A DNA stretch of 64,000 nucleotides from Cohnella zeiphila (GCF_014212055.1 NZ_JACJVO010000032.1:186001-250000), one strand, 5' to 3'. Shown: positions 26,046 through 35,493, counted from the first letter of the stretch. The notes: generated by a model not told the origin, from the letters alone. Program-made: numbers and translations.

Positions 26046-27808
26046 AGATGACCTTCCGCTCCCGGTTGCTGGCCAGCTATATCTTTCTGATTGCGATCCC
26101 GCTTATCGTGTTGGGGACCCTCTTCTATCGGACCAGCCTGCGCGTCGTGACGGAACAAGCGCAGAAGAACGTATACGAGATCGTCAAGAAAAATAACGAG
26201 ATTATGGACAACAAGCTGCGGATTATCGACCAGAACAGCGCGGCCATGTTCGTAGACAAGGATTTGTTCCGGGTCTTCAACGGCTTGAAGCCGGAGAACA
26301 AGGCGGACCTGCTCGAAGCCGATCGTCTGGTGTCCGACGCTTTGAGAAGATATTTCTCGCAAATCGACGATGTGTACGTTTATCAGATCTGGACGTCTTA
26401 TTTTACGTTCGGCCAGTCGCTGCCCCAAGGCGATCCGACGCGTTCGGATATTTACCGCAAGGCACGCCAGGCGGGAGGCAAGATGGTATGGTATCCGACC
26501 TACGACTTCGTCGACATGTTCGATCAACCGTACTTGGAGAAGGGAACCATCGATTTCCGCTATTTGTTCTCCGCGACTCGCGTCCTGGATTTCTCCTATT
26601 TAAGCAATACGACCCTGGAGAAGCTGGATCCCGGAGTCGAGCGGCCCGTGCTGACGATCAGCTTCAAATCGGACACCTTGAATTCCCTGTACGAGAAAAG
26701 CATTCCGGAAGGTTCCCGTTACTTGGTTCTCGATCCGGACGACCGAATCGTGGCCGGCAGCGAGAAAGGCAGAATCACGCAAGTTTTTAAGGACAAGTGG
26801 GTGGATCAGGTTCAACGGACCGGCAGCGGCACCATGCGAATAAAGCTTGACGGCGTGAATACGATCGTCTGCTTCGACCGCTCGCAAGTGACCGGTTGGA
26901 TGTCCATCGTCATGACGCCGGAATCCGCGCTTGCCGGCAATCTGGTTCCGATCATCCGGGCTTCGACCACCCTTTTGGCCGTCATTATGGGAATCGTCTC
27001 TCTGATGTTCGCTTATTTTATTTCGGGCAAAATTACGAATCCGATCAAAAAGCTGCTCGGCGCGATGAGGTCCGTGGGCGAAGGGGATTTCCAGACTCAG
27101 GTTGCGGTCAGCACCAACGATGAATTCGGCATTCTGCTGCAGCGATTTAACCGGATGAACGATCGGATTCGATTGCTGGTATCGGAAAATTACGAGATCA
27201 AATTGAAGGAGCAGGAAGCGGAGATTCAGGCGCTGAACATGCAGATGAACCCTCATTTCCTCTACAATACGTTAAACGTGATGAATTGGACGGCCATCGA
27301 GAACGATCAGAAGGAACTAAGCAAAATGCTGGTCTGCCTCTCGAACATGCTTCATTATACTTCGCGGAAGGATTGGGGGGCCGTTCATCTGTCCGAGGAG
27401 ATCGAATGGATGAAAAACTACTTCTATATCATGTCCGTCCGGTTCGAGGACAAATTCACGGTCAGCTACGAGATCGATTCGGCGCTCTACGACTACAAGA
27501 TGCCAAGGCTTCTCTTCCAGCCGTTCGTCGAGAACGCCATCCTGCACGGGTTCGATCAGACGGAATCGGGCGGACGGATCCGCATCCGCGGCTGGATCGA
27601 CGAAGGCATCCGGTATTATGAAGTCGCCGATAACGGACGGGGCATGACCAGCGATACGGTACACGCGATTTTATACCGGGAATCGTCTTCCATCGGCATT
27701 AAGAACACGATCGCCCGGATTCGGATGACCTACGGAGAGGAATATGGAGTCGTCATCTCCTCCGTGCCGGGTTCCGGAACGAAAGTGACCATCACGCTTC
27801 CGCTGTAA
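26042..27808 (+). CDS. YesM-type sensor histidine kinase
   Basis: This 588-residue membrane kinase has a transmembrane helix near the N-terminus (about residues 9-30), an extracellular dCache-like region, a second helix (about 300-322), a HAMP domain (KITNPIKKLLGAM), the phospho-acceptor His405 in QMNPHFLYNTLN, and an ATPase domain with PFVENAILHGF and DNGRGM. The start is ATG 26042, overlapping the regulator stop, behind AAAGGAGCG; an upstream in-frame start would lie inside the regulator gene. It pairs with the regulator upstream and probably senses the sugar bound by the importer encoded next. Confidence 0.94.
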   Translation: MKMTFRSRLLASYIFLIAIPLIVLGTLFYRTSLRVVTEQAQKNVYEIVKKNNEIMDNKLRIIDQNSAAMFVDKDLFRVFNGLKPENKADLLEADRLVSDALRRYFSQIDDVYVYQIWTSYFTFGQSLPQGDPTRSDIYRKARQAGGKMVWYPTYDFVDMFDQPYLEKGTIDFRYLFSATRVLDFSYLSNTTLEKLDPGVERPVLTISFKSDTLNSLYEKSIPEGSRYLVLDPDDRIVAGSEKGRITQVFKDKWVDQVQRTGSGTMRIKLDGVNTIVCFDRSQVTGWMSIVMTPESALAGNLVPIIRASTTLLAVIMGIVSLMFAYFISGKITNPIKKLLGAMRSVGEGDFQTQVAVSTNDEFGILLQRFNRMNDRIRLLVSENYEIKLKEQEAEIQALNMQMNPHFLYNTLNVMNWTAIENDQKELSKMLVCLSNMLHYTSRKDWGAVHLSEEIEWMKNYFYIMSVRFEDKFTVSYEIDSALYDYKMPRLLFQPFVENAILHGFDQTESGGRIRIRGWIDEGIRYYEVADNGRGMTSDTVHAILYRESSSIGIKNTIARIRMTYGEEYGVVISSVPGSGTKVTITLPL

Positions 27809-27849
27809 ACACCCAATAGGAGTCCACCATTCCAATGTGACTCGGGTTA

Positions 27850-27876
27850 TGTAAGCGCTGCATGCGGTCTTATAAT
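27850..27876 (+). promoter_or_regulatory. Promoter with partial cre site before binding-protein gene
   Basis: TATAAT (27871-27876) lies 57 bases before the binding-protein start. TGTAAGCGCTGCAT (27850-27863), just upstream, matches the CcpA cre consensus in its first 11 bases but not in the last three, and overlaps the -35 region. No good -35 hexamer is seen, as fits an activated promoter. Carbon catabolite repression is an inference. Confidence 0.5.
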
Positions 27877-27932
27877 GGGAGCATCATAGACTGCAGCTAT
27901 GAATCAGGGTTGAATTCGAAAGGGGTCCAAAG

Positions 27933-29381
27933 ATGTCACGACAAAAGAAATCCGTATCCGTTCTGATTGCTCTTCTTCTGATGACGGTCGCCATCCTATC
28001 CGCGTGCACGAAGTCCGACTCCGGCTCCGGGGCCGACAGCGGCAATTCCGCCTCTCCCGCCTCTCCATCCGGCTCGGCGAGCTCGGATTCGGCCGGCGGG
28101 GAGAAATCGAATGAACCGATCACGCTTCGCATGACGGTATGGGGAGCGCCGGAGGAAGTGGCTGCCTACAAGGTGGCCATCGCCAAGTTCGAGAAGAAAT
28201 ATCCGAACATCACGGTCAATCTCCAGCATATTCCCACCGACTATGACACCAAGCTTACGACCATGGTAGCGGGCAACGACGAGCCGGACGTCGCGCAGAT
28301 GGAGTCCGCCAGCATAGCTTATCCGTTGGCCGAGCAAGGCAAATTCTACAATCTCCAGGACTTCCTCTCGTCCGATCCGGAGATCAAGCAGGACGATCTG
28401 GTTCCGAATATTACGTATTCGCTCGAGCCGGGCAACGTCATCGGCTTGGGGCCGGGACCGGAGACCTTCGCCTTGTTCTATAACGAAGATATTTTCAAAG
28501 ACGCGGGCTTGACGCCTCCTCCGTCCAAAGCGTCGGAAGCGTGGACATGGGACGAGTTCGTCGAAGTCGCCAAGAAGCTGACGATCGACTCCAAGGGCCG
28601 AAACGCCTCCGATCCCAGCTTTGACCCTAAGAACATCAAGCAGTACGGCGTCAACATCGGAACCTGGTGGGGCAACTACAGCAACTTCGTTTACTCGAAC
28701 GGCGGGGACTTCGTCTCCGAAGACGGGAAAACGTTCGCTCTGAATCAACCGGCTGCGGTTGAAGCCATTCAGAAAATGGCGGATCTGATCAATGTTTATC
28801 ATGTGGCGCCTTCTCCGGTTCAAGCCAAGAACATTCCGGCGACCAATATCGCGCTGCAGACCAAGAAGGTGGCCATGGCCATCGACGGGCAATGGGCGAC
28901 CGCGGGATTGGCGCAATCGAAAGTCCATTTCAACGTGGGCGTGCTTCCCGTCATGAAGGAACCGATGACGACCGTCGTCTCCGGGATGTTCTCCATCTTC
29001 AAATCCACCAAGCATCCGAAGGAAGCCTGGGAGCTGGAAAAGGCGCTGCTCGACCCGGATGCGGCGATCGACCTGCTGACCGCCGGGACCTGGATGCCTT
29101 CTTACAAAAGTTGGTATACGGACCCGACCCTGCTCGCCAAATGGACGGAAAACCTTGATTCCCGGCCGTCGGGCTATAAAGACGCGGTCGTAGACATTCT
29201 CTTGAACGACAGCCATCAAACGCCGACGGGTTATGTGAAAAACTTCAACAAGATCATGGATATCGTGAATCCGGCTTTGGATAAGGTATGGCTCGGGCAA
29301 CAATCCGCCCAGGAGGCCTTGGATTCCATCGCGGCCAAAGCGCAAGCTCAAGTTCAGGGCCGCCGCGACGTGAAGGGTTAA
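27933..29381 (+). CDS. Sugar ABC transporter solute-binding lipoprotein (family 1)
   Basis: This 482-residue binding protein has a signal peptide ending in the lipobox ILSACT, then a Ser/Gly/Ala linker. The body begins with ITLRMTVWGAPEEV and contains ATNIALQTKKVAMAIDGQWA, as in MalE/UgpB-like solute-binding family 1 proteins. It differs from the longer LplA-type proteins elsewhere in the window. It is the binding component for the UgpA/UgpE-like permeases downstream. A GH127 arabinofuranosidase ends the cluster, so an arabinose-containing oligosaccharide is the likely ligand (inference). Confidence 0.93.
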   Translation: MSRQKKSVSVLIALLLMTVAILSACTKSDSGSGADSGNSASPASPSGSASSDSAGGEKSNEPITLRMTVWGAPEEVAAYKVAIAKFEKKYPNITVNLQHIPTDYDTKLTTMVAGNDEPDVAQMESASIAYPLAEQGKFYNLQDFLSSDPEIKQDDLVPNITYSLEPGNVIGLGPGPETFALFYNEDIFKDAGLTPPPSKASEAWTWDEFVEVAKKLTIDSKGRNASDPSFDPKNIKQYGVNIGTWWGNYSNFVYSNGGDFVSEDGKTFALNQPAAVEAIQKMADLINVYHVAPSPVQAKNIPATNIALQTKKVAMAIDGQWATAGLAQSKVHFNVGVLPVMKEPMTTVVSGMFSIFKSTKHPKEAWELEKALLDPDAAIDLLTAGTWMPSYKSWYTDPTLLAKWTENLDSRPSGYKDAVVDILLNDSHQTPTGYVKNFNKIMDIVNPALDKVWLGQQSAQEALDSIAAKAQAQVQGRRDVKG

Positions 29382-29387
29382 GGGACC

Positions 29388-29417
29388 GAACGGCGTTCTT
29401 CCTTCAGAACGCCGTTC
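29388..29417 (+). terminator. Intercistronic hairpin between binding protein and permeases
   Basis: A perfect 12-bp stem (29388-29399 with 29406-29417, GAACGGCGTTCT) with a six-base loop starts seven bases after the stop. There is no T-run. Its position matches the hairpin at 18001, suggesting control of the protein ratio. Confidence 0.7.
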
Positions 29418-29451
29418 TCCCGAAGGGAAAGCTTTCAGATCGGAGGCATGC

Positions 29452-30339
29452 ATGAGAAAAGGACTGTTGTACGGATTGCTGTTCACTTCGCCGGCCATCC
29501 TCGGATTTATCATCTTCACGTTGGGTCCCATGGCGGCCAGCCTGGGGCTGAGCCTGACGGATTATAACGTATTCAAAGCGCACACCGCCTTCGTCGGATT
29601 CGACAATTATTCCCGGCTGTTTTCGGGGGAAGACGACCTTTTCTATAAATCGCTCGGCATTACGTTCTATTTTGTCCTTCTGAGGGTACCCGCCGTTATT
29701 ATCATTTCCTTTGTCGTTGCCCTCCTTCTGAATATGAATGTAAAGGGAAGAGCCGTATTCCGCACGATCATCTACCTGCCCAGCATCGTCCCGGCGGTCG
29801 CCTCGGCGATGATCTGGATGTGGCTGCTCAATCCCGATCTGGGGCTGATCAACTCCGCTCTCCGATGGCTTCACCTGCCGACCAGCAACTGGCTGTATTC
29901 GGAGAGCAGCGTCATCCCGTCCGTCGTCCTGACGACGCTATGGGGAATCGGCGGAACAGTCATCATTTTCCTCGCGGGGCTGTCGGGCATTCCCAAGCAA
30001 TATTACGAGGCGATCGAAGTGGACGGAGGCGGGTGGTACAGCAAGCTGCGCCACATTACGATTCCGATGGTCACGCCGACGATCTTCTTCAATACCATCA
30101 TGGCGATTATCGGTTCCTTCCAGGTGTTCAACGAAGCGTACATCTTGACGCAGGGCGGACCGAATAACCGGAGCTTGTTTTACGTGTTTTATCTTTGGAG
30201 AACGGCCTTCCAGGATACGGAGATGGGATACGCGTCCGCGCTGGCCTGGGTGCTGTTCATCATCATCCTGTTTTTCACCTTTATCGTGTTCAAAACCTCG
30301 AAATCCTGGGTGCATTACGAAGGAGGGGAGCGCGCATGA
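29452..30339 (+). CDS. Sugar ABC transporter permease, MalF/UgpA type
   Basis: This 295-residue membrane protein has about six helices and the EAA loop QYYEAIEVDGGGWYSKLRHITIP. It belongs to the UgpA/MalF branch of CUT1 permeases, which is distinct from the LplB branch in the other three importers. The start ATG 29452 has CGGAGG upstream. Its stop overlaps the next permease start (ATGA). It works with the binding protein at 27933. Confidence 0.94.
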   Translation: MRKGLLYGLLFTSPAILGFIIFTLGPMAASLGLSLTDYNVFKAHTAFVGFDNYSRLFSGEDDLFYKSLGITFYFVLLRVPAVIIISFVVALLLNMNVKGRAVFRTIIYLPSIVPAVASAMIWMWLLNPDLGLINSALRWLHLPTSNWLYSESSVIPSVVLTTLWGIGGTVIIFLAGLSGIPKQYYEAIEVDGGGWYSKLRHITIPMVTPTIFFNTIMAIIGSFQVFNEAYILTQGGPNNRSLFYVFYLWRTAFQDTEMGYASALAWVLFIIILFFTFIVFKTSKSWVHYEGGERA

Positions 30340-31166
30340 GGCAATCGAAGCTTGCGCTTTCGGCGGGATATGCGGCCTTGTTCTTGATCTCGGCCTTGTT
30401 CATCATCCCGTTCGTCTGGCTGCTGCGAAGCTCGCTCATGGATCTGTCGCAGATCTTCACCATGCCGCCGGAGTGGATTCCGAGGCCTTTCCACTGGGAC
30501 AATTTCCATCGGGCGCTCACGACGCTGCCGTTCGGCACTTTTTTCACCAATACGTTCATCATCGTGGTCGGCGTGCTGATCGGCACGGTCGTGACGAGCA
30601 GCATCGCGGCGTTCGGGTTCGCGCGGATTCGCTGGAAAGGAAGGGACGCCATATTCGGCATTCTGATGTCCGGCATGATGCTGCCGGCGGCCGTAACCCT
30701 GATTCCCAGCTTCCTTGGCTGGAAGACGCTCGGCTTCTACGATACGTATTACCCGCTCATCGTGCCGGCCTATTTCGGCGGCGGCATCTTCAATATCTTC
30801 CTGCTGCGCCAATTCTATTTGACCATTCCGCGGGATTTCGACGAGGCGGCCTTCGTGGACGGAGCCAATTATTTTCAGATCTACGGGAGAATCATCATGC
30901 CGCTTAGCCGTTCCGTGCTGATCGTGGTGGCCCTGTTCAGCTTTCTGGGAACGTGGAATGATTTTATGGGGCCGCTCATTTATTTGAAAAGCGACCGGCT
31001 CTTTACCCTGGCGCTCGGGCTGCAGATGTTTCAAGGAACCTATACCGCGCAATGGGATCTGCTCATGGCGGCCTCGGCGGCTGTCGTGCTCCCCTGCGTC
31101 GTCGTGTTCCTCATCGGGCAGCGCTACTTCCTTGAAGGAATTACTTTGACTGGATTGAAAGGATGA
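30336..31166 (+). CDS. Sugar ABC transporter permease, MalG/UgpE type
   Basis: This 276-residue permease has six predicted membrane helices and the EAA loop DFDEAAFVDGANYFQIYGRIIMPL, and ends LEGITLTGLKG. The start is ATG 30336, overlapping the previous stop and behind AGGAGGGG; an upstream in-frame start at 30195 would lie inside the previous gene and is not credible. It completes the third importer. The GH127 gene follows ten bases downstream. Confidence 0.94.
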   Translation: MRQSKLALSAGYAALFLISALFIIPFVWLLRSSLMDLSQIFTMPPEWIPRPFHWDNFHRALTTLPFGTFFTNTFIIVVGVLIGTVVTSSIAAFGFARIRWKGRDAIFGILMSGMMLPAAVTLIPSFLGWKTLGFYDTYYPLIVPAYFGGGIFNIFLLRQFYLTIPRDFDEAAFVDGANYFQIYGRIIMPLSRSVLIVVALFSFLGTWNDFMGPLIYLKSDRLFTLALGLQMFQGTYTAQWDLLMAASAAVVLPCVVVFLIGQRYFLEGITLTGLKG

Positions 31167-31176
31167 AGCCCCGTTG

Positions 31177-32991
31177 ATGAATTGGCAGACCGTCCCTTTT
31201 ACGAAAGTGAAGATCGACGATGTCTTCTGGCGTCCGCGCCTCGACGTGCTCCGCGAAGTCACGATCCAAGCCTGCCTGGCCCAATGCGAAGAAACCGGGC
31301 GCATCGCGAACTTCGCCAAGGCCGCCGGTCTCATGGAAGGCGAATTCGAAGGCATCTACTTCAACGACTCCGACGTGTACAAGGTGCTGGAGGGCGCAGC
31401 CTATCTCCTGATGTCGAACCGGGATCCGGAGCTGGAGGCGGAGGCCGACCGGATCATCGAGCTCATCGCCGCCGCGCAGGAGCCGGACGGCTATCTGTGC
31501 ACTTACTATACGCTGGTCGCGCCCGAGAGCAAGTGGACGGATATGGAGAAGCACGAGATGTACAACGGCGGCCATTTGATCGAGGCGGCGGTCGCTTATT
31601 ATGAGGCGACGGGCAAACGCAAGCTTCTCGATACGGCCTGCCGGCTGGCAGACCATTACGACAGCGTATTCGGACCCGGAAAGCGGCATTGGGTGGAAGG
31701 ACATGAGGAGATCGAACTGGCGCTCGTGAAGCTGTATCGCGTGACGCAGGAGGAGCGCTACTGGAAGCTCGCTCTCTGGCTGCTGGAGGAGCGCGGCCGC
31801 GGTCTCGGGAAAGGCATGATCTGGGACAAAGAGGAATGGGGGCCTGCATACTGTCAGGACGATGTTCCGGTTCGGGACATCGAGAGGGTGACCGGACACG
31901 CCGTCCGCGCGATGTATCTGTACACGGCCATGGCGGATGTCGTTCACGCTTCCGGCGATCCGGCCTATGTCGACGCTTTGCATCGCGTGTGGGCGCACAC
32001 CGTGGAGCGCAACATGTACGTGACGGGCGGGATCGGGCCTTCCAGGCATAATGAAGGCTTTACTCACGACTACGATCTTCCGAACGAGACCGCCTATTGC
32101 GAGACCTGCGCCGCCATCGCCATGGCGTTCTGGAACCATCGCATGAACCTGCTGTTCGGCGATGCGAAGTATGCCGATGTGGTGGAGCGGGAGATGTACA
32201 ACGGCGCTTTGGCCGGCATTTCGCTGTCCGGAGACAAGTTTTTCTACGTCAATCCGCTGGCTTCGAAGGGCGATCACCATCGCGTGGAATGGTTCGGCAC
32301 ATCCTGCTGCCCGACCAATCTGGTGCGGTATTTGCCTTCCATCGGCCAGTATGCTTATGCGAGGACCGACGACGGACTCGCCGTCAATCAATTCCTGAAC
32401 GGCGAGGCGGAATTCGAGGCGGGCGGCGGGCTTCGCGTCAAGCTGAAGCAGACGACGAATTACCCGTGGGACGGCAAAGTCGAGCTTGCGGTGAACCCTG
32501 AACGAACGGGATCATTCGTCGTTCGATTGCGCGTGCCGGGGTGGTGCAGAGGCTATAAGCTAAAGGTCGGCGGCGAGAGCGTCTCCGGAGCCGAAGCGCT
32601 GACGGATCGGGGCTACCTTGTTCTGGACCGGGAATGGTCGCCGGGGGATTCCATCGTTCTTGAGCTGGATATGCCTGTGGAGGCGGTGCGCGCCAGGGCG
32701 GAAGTCGAGGCCGATCGCGGCCGAATGGCCGTTCAACGCGGACCCGTTGTTTATTGCGTGGAGCAGGCCGACAATCCGGATTTGACCTACGACGACTTCA
32801 CCCTTTCCGCCCGAGAACCGCTGCATCTTCATTACCGTCCCGATCTGCTTGGCGGGGTAACGGTCTTGGCGGGCAAAGAGCATAGCGGAAAACCATGCGT
32901 TTTGATTCCTTACTATGCCTGGGATAACCGGGAGGCAGGCTTTATGCAGGTGTGGATTCGAGAGGCGGAAGACCGGAGCCTGTATCTCTAG
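31177..32991 (+). CDS. GH127 beta-L-arabinofuranosidase (DUF1680)
   Basis: This protein of about 604 residues is a GH127 enzyme, which removes beta-L-arabinofuranose with a zinc-bound cysteine nucleophile. Counting from the TTG at 31174, the residues equivalent to HypBA1 Glu322, Glu338, Cys340, Cys417 and Cys418 are all present: Glu294 (NEGFTHDYDL), Glu310 and Cys312 (YCETCA), and Cys378/Cys379 (GTSCCPTN). The spacing of the two glutamates, 16 residues, is the same. There is no signal peptide, so it acts on imported oligosaccharides. It is the last gene of the third importer operon, as expected for intracellular hydrolysis. The start could be ATG 31177 or the adjacent TTG. Confidence 0.94.
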   Translation: MNWQTVPFTKVKIDDVFWRPRLDVLREVTIQACLAQCEETGRIANFAKAAGLMEGEFEGIYFNDSDVYKVLEGAAYLLMSNRDPELEAEADRIIELIAAAQEPDGYLCTYYTLVAPESKWTDMEKHEMYNGGHLIEAAVAYYEATGKRKLLDTACRLADHYDSVFGPGKRHWVEGHEEIELALVKLYRVTQEERYWKLALWLLEERGRGLGKGMIWDKEEWGPAYCQDDVPVRDIERVTGHAVRAMYLYTAMADVVHASGDPAYVDALHRVWAHTVERNMYVTGGIGPSRHNEGFTHDYDLPNETAYCETCAAIAMAFWNHRMNLLFGDAKYADVVEREMYNGALAGISLSGDKFFYVNPLASKGDHHRVEWFGTSCCPTNLVRYLPSIGQYAYARTDDGLAVNQFLNGEAEFEAGGGLRVKLKQTTNYPWDGKVELAVNPERTGSFVVRLRVPGWCRGYKLKVGGESVSGAEALTDRGYLVLDREWSPGDSIVLELDMPVEAVRARAEVEADRGRMAVQRGPVVYCVEQADNPDLTYDDFTLSAREPLHLHYRPDLLGGVTVLAGKEHSGKPCVLIPYYAWDNREAGFMQVWIREAEDRSLYL

Positions 32992-33106
32992 TAAGCGGCA
33001 AGTGAAATGCTGAAGTGCGGGAAGCCTGTTCTAAAGCTTGGAAGACTGGAAAATTGGATACAGCCAGTAAAATGAAATGGCGAATGATCCCGAATAAACG
33101 AGATCG

Positions 33107-33643
33107 TTGGCGGAACTGCTGAACGAAAAATGGAATCGGGAGCAAATCGATATTTTGGTCAACAATGCGGGCTTCGGGATTCACGCTTCCGTTGCGGATA
33201 CGACTGTGGAACAATTCGACAGCCTTATGAACGTTCAGTTCAAAGGAGTATTTTTCCTGTCCCAGAAGCTATATCCGCGTATAGCCGACAACGGAAGGGT
33301 CGTCAATGTTTCGACGGGATTGACCCGCTTCGTGATCGAGGGCTTCGGCGCTTACTCGGCGATGAAAGGCGCAATCGAAGTGTTAACGAAATACATGGCC
33401 AAGGAATGGGGCAAACGGGGCATACGGGTCAACGTAGTCGCCCCCGGAGCGATTGCGACGGATTTCGGCGGCGGTTCGGTAAGGGACAATCAACACATGA
33501 GGGAGTTTGTCGCCTCGAATATCGCCTTAGGCCGGGTTGGGGAAGCCGACGATATCGGCGGCGTTGTCGCTTCCTTGTGCACGGATGAATTTGGTTGGGT
33601 AAATGGGACGCGCCTCGAAGTATCGGGCGGACAAATGCTTTAA
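33107..33643 (+). pseudogene. N-terminally truncated SDR oxidoreductase
   Basis: The open frame gives 178 residues matching the C-terminal two thirds of an SDR protein: DILVNNAGFGIHAS, a serine in VVNVSTGLTRF, YSAMK as the YxxxK motif, VNVVAPGAIATDFGGG and the usual SGGQML end. The first 70-80 residues, with the TGxxxGxG cofactor site, are missing. An in-frame TAA lies at 33095-33097, and no cofactor site is readable in the 115 bases back to the GH127 gene. The possible start is TTG with no good ribosome binding site. It is most likely a deletion remnant and probably not functional. Confidence 0.75.
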
Positions 33644-33664
33644 TTACAGAAGCATCGAATCATG

Positions 33665-33690
33665 AAGGCCGTCCGTTTGGGCGGCCTTTT
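33665..33690 (+). terminator. Rho-independent terminator
   Basis: A stem AAGGCCG/CGGCCTT (33665-33671 with 33682-33688), extended by two more pairs, is followed by TTTT, 21 bases after the SDR remnant. Confidence 0.8.
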
Positions 33691-33890
33691 GTGGTCCTTG
33701 ATTGAATGGGAATTACTTGCATGAAGCGTTCCGATTATTCGGTCCCGCAAGTGGAAAGTATAAAAGGTGGCGAGCAAATTGCCCAGCTTCATTGAATTGT
33801 TCTATCGTTATAATAGAAACTGGCGTATTGATCTCTCAATGGCCAAGTCCGATAATGTAAGCTATCGATTGAAGAAGGGGGTAATTGCAG

Positions 33891-34529
33891 ATGACGAATA
33901 TCATTGCCGATATAAAGATTCCCGATAGTAAATTAGCCGTTGAAGCCGCCGAATTATTGCGTGAGCATGGCGACGACCTCCTGTGGAATCACTCGAACCG
34001 GGTTTTTCTGTTTGCGGCTATGAAGGGCAACCAGAATCAAATGAAATATGATTCTGAATTGCTTTATATCAGTTCGCTTTTCCACGATATCGGCCTTACT
34101 CCCGCATTCCGAAGCCCGGACAAACGCTTTGAAGTCGACGGGGCGAATGCTGCGCGCGATTTTCTTAAAAGCCGCGGCGTCCCGGAAGATTCCATTCGGC
34201 TTGTATGGGATGCCGTTGCCCTGCATACAACCGTCGGAATCGTCGAATATAAAGAAACCGAAGCGGCGCTTATGAATTTTGGCGTCGGTTATGACGTGGT
34301 GGGAAAGAACTTCGATCTCATCACGGCGGAAGCGCGGCAGCAAGTCGTCGACGCTTTTCCTCGCGAAAGGTTCAAACACGACATCTTGCACGCATTCCTG
34401 GAAGGCTTCCGACACAAACCGGAAACGACTTACGGCACGATTAACGCCGACATATGCGAGCTGCTTCTTCCGGGATATAAGCGCCCCAACTTTTGCCACC
34501 AGGTCCTTCATTCCAAATGGGACGAGTAA
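33891..34529 (+). CDS. HD-domain phosphohydrolase-like protein
   Basis: This 212-residue soluble protein has an HD metal-binding signature: a first histidine in WNHSNRVFLFA (about residue 36), the HD pair in SSLFHDIGLTP (about 63-64), and a later histidine in ALHTTVG. The arrangement resembles the cyanamide hydratase-like branch of HD proteins found in fungi and bacilli, but the true substrate is not predictable. The start is ATG 33891, after GAAGAAGGGGG. It stands alone between terminators, with TATAAT at 33809-33814 upstream. Confidence 0.85.
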   Translation: MTNIIADIKIPDSKLAVEAAELLREHGDDLLWNHSNRVFLFAAMKGNQNQMKYDSELLYISSLFHDIGLTPAFRSPDKRFEVDGANAARDFLKSRGVPEDSIRLVWDAVALHTTVGIVEYKETEAALMNFGVGYDVVGKNFDLITAEARQQVVDAFPRERFKHDILHAFLEGFRHKPETTYGTINADICELLLPGYKRPNFCHQVLHSKWDE

Positions 34530-34547
34530 TCGTCGGGGAGTCATTAC

Positions 34548-34583
34548 AACGGCTTTCGCCTTTCGCAGGCGAAAGCCGTTTCC
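34548..34583. terminator. Bidirectional terminator between convergent genes
   Basis: A perfect 13-bp stem (34548-34560 with 34568-34580, AACGGCTTTCGCC) with a seven-base loop lies between the HD gene (plus) and the TetR gene (minus). Confidence 0.8.
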
Positions 34584-34653
34584 CGTTTTCATGCCGCGGA
34601 AGGTGAAAGCCGCCCGTCAGACTCGGCTTAACAAAATGCAGCCTGCCGGGCTC

Positions 34654-35322
34654 TTACAGAGATTGGCTAAACTTTTTTACGATGTATTGGATCACCGGGA
34701 GTATCTTCGTATCGTCGACAATGGACATTTGATCCGCCCTGATCACCTGAACTTTTTTAAACGTGTAATAATCGCGGAGCATCTGTTCCAGCGTGACTTG
34801 GTTGAGCATCAAAAATTTGACGTCGACAATTTCGCGAAGCAGGAGATTGTCCTGTGTGACGATCAGCTTCTCGTTGACTTGGTTGAACAACCCGAGCTCC
34901 ATGCCTTCCCGGTAAAAGGCGGCCGCTTCCCGGTCGCGCCGTCGCAGCGCTTCCATGAGACGTTCGTGCAGAACGGGGAACGCCGCTTGAAGATCCTTCA
35001 GAAAGATGTCCGTAATGTTGCCCACCAGTTGCACCGACTGTTCGAAAAGCTTCTGAAACCGCTCGCCGAAGGAGGAGGGGTCCCGCTCGGCGGGCTGCAG
35101 AACGAGCTGCGCGATGTAATCCTCGTAAAGCTTCTCGACTCCTTCGATCACGTCCTCCTTGGAGGAGAAGTGCTTATACATCGTAGCCCGGCTGACATCC
35201 ATTCGTTTGGCTATATCTTCCATCCGCAAATGCTGAAACCCTTCCTTGGTCACATAGGCGTTCAGCTTTTTCAATAATTTCGTCTTCGCCTGCACTTGGC
35301 CGAGTTCTTCCTGCGGGCTCAT
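34654..35322 (-). CDS. TetR-family transcriptional regulator
   Basis: This 222-residue regulator has an N-terminal TetR helix-turn-helix (FQHLRMEDIAKRMDVSRATMYKHFSSKEDVI, about residues 29-59) and an all-helical ligand-binding C-terminal domain without a specific signature. It is divergent from an MFS transporter, with both promoters in the 171-base gap, so it probably represses the transporter and itself. The start ATG 35322 has GGGAGGG upstream. Confidence 0.93.
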   Translation of the reverse strand: MSPQEELGQVQAKTKLLKKLNAYVTKEGFQHLRMEDIAKRMDVSRATMYKHFSSKEDVIEGVEKLYEDYIAQLVLQPAERDPSSFGERFQKLFEQSVQLVGNITDIFLKDLQAAFPVLHERLMEALRRRDREAAAFYREGMELGLFNQVNEKLIVTQDNLLLREIVDVKFLMLNQVTLEQMLRDYYTFKKVQVIRADQMSIVDDTKILPVIQYIVKKFSQSL

Positions 35323-35357
35323 GTCTCGTTTCCCTCCCTATTAGAGGCTTTTCTATC

Positions 35358-35385
35358 ATTATACACGATCGTCTTGTGAGGACAA
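35358..35385 (-). promoter_or_regulatory. Promoter of the TetR gene
   Basis: On the minus strand TTGTCC (35385-35380), 16 bp, then TATAAT (35363-35358). The start codon is 35 bases further on. Confidence 0.7.
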
Positions 35386-35422
35386 ACAAAAAAGTCATAA
35401 TAGACATAATATATAAAAAGTG

Positions 35423-35451
35423 TTTACATTGACTCCGGCGCATGTTATTCT
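35423..35451 (+). promoter_or_regulatory. Promoter of the MFS transporter gene
   Basis: TTTACA (35423-35428), 17 bp, then TATTCT (35446-35451), 42 bases before the transporter start. The upstream sequence is A/T-rich with repeated GTCATAATAGACATAAT, where a TetR operator could lie. Confidence 0.55.
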
Positions 35452-35493
35452 GTTCCCGTCAGGCCAAACAGATGATCGAAAAGAGGGAACGGT

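Noticed and set aside
33107..33643. Short intact oxidoreductase gene
   Set aside because: The cofactor-binding N-terminus is missing and a stop codon lies four codons upstream in frame, so I call it a remnant.
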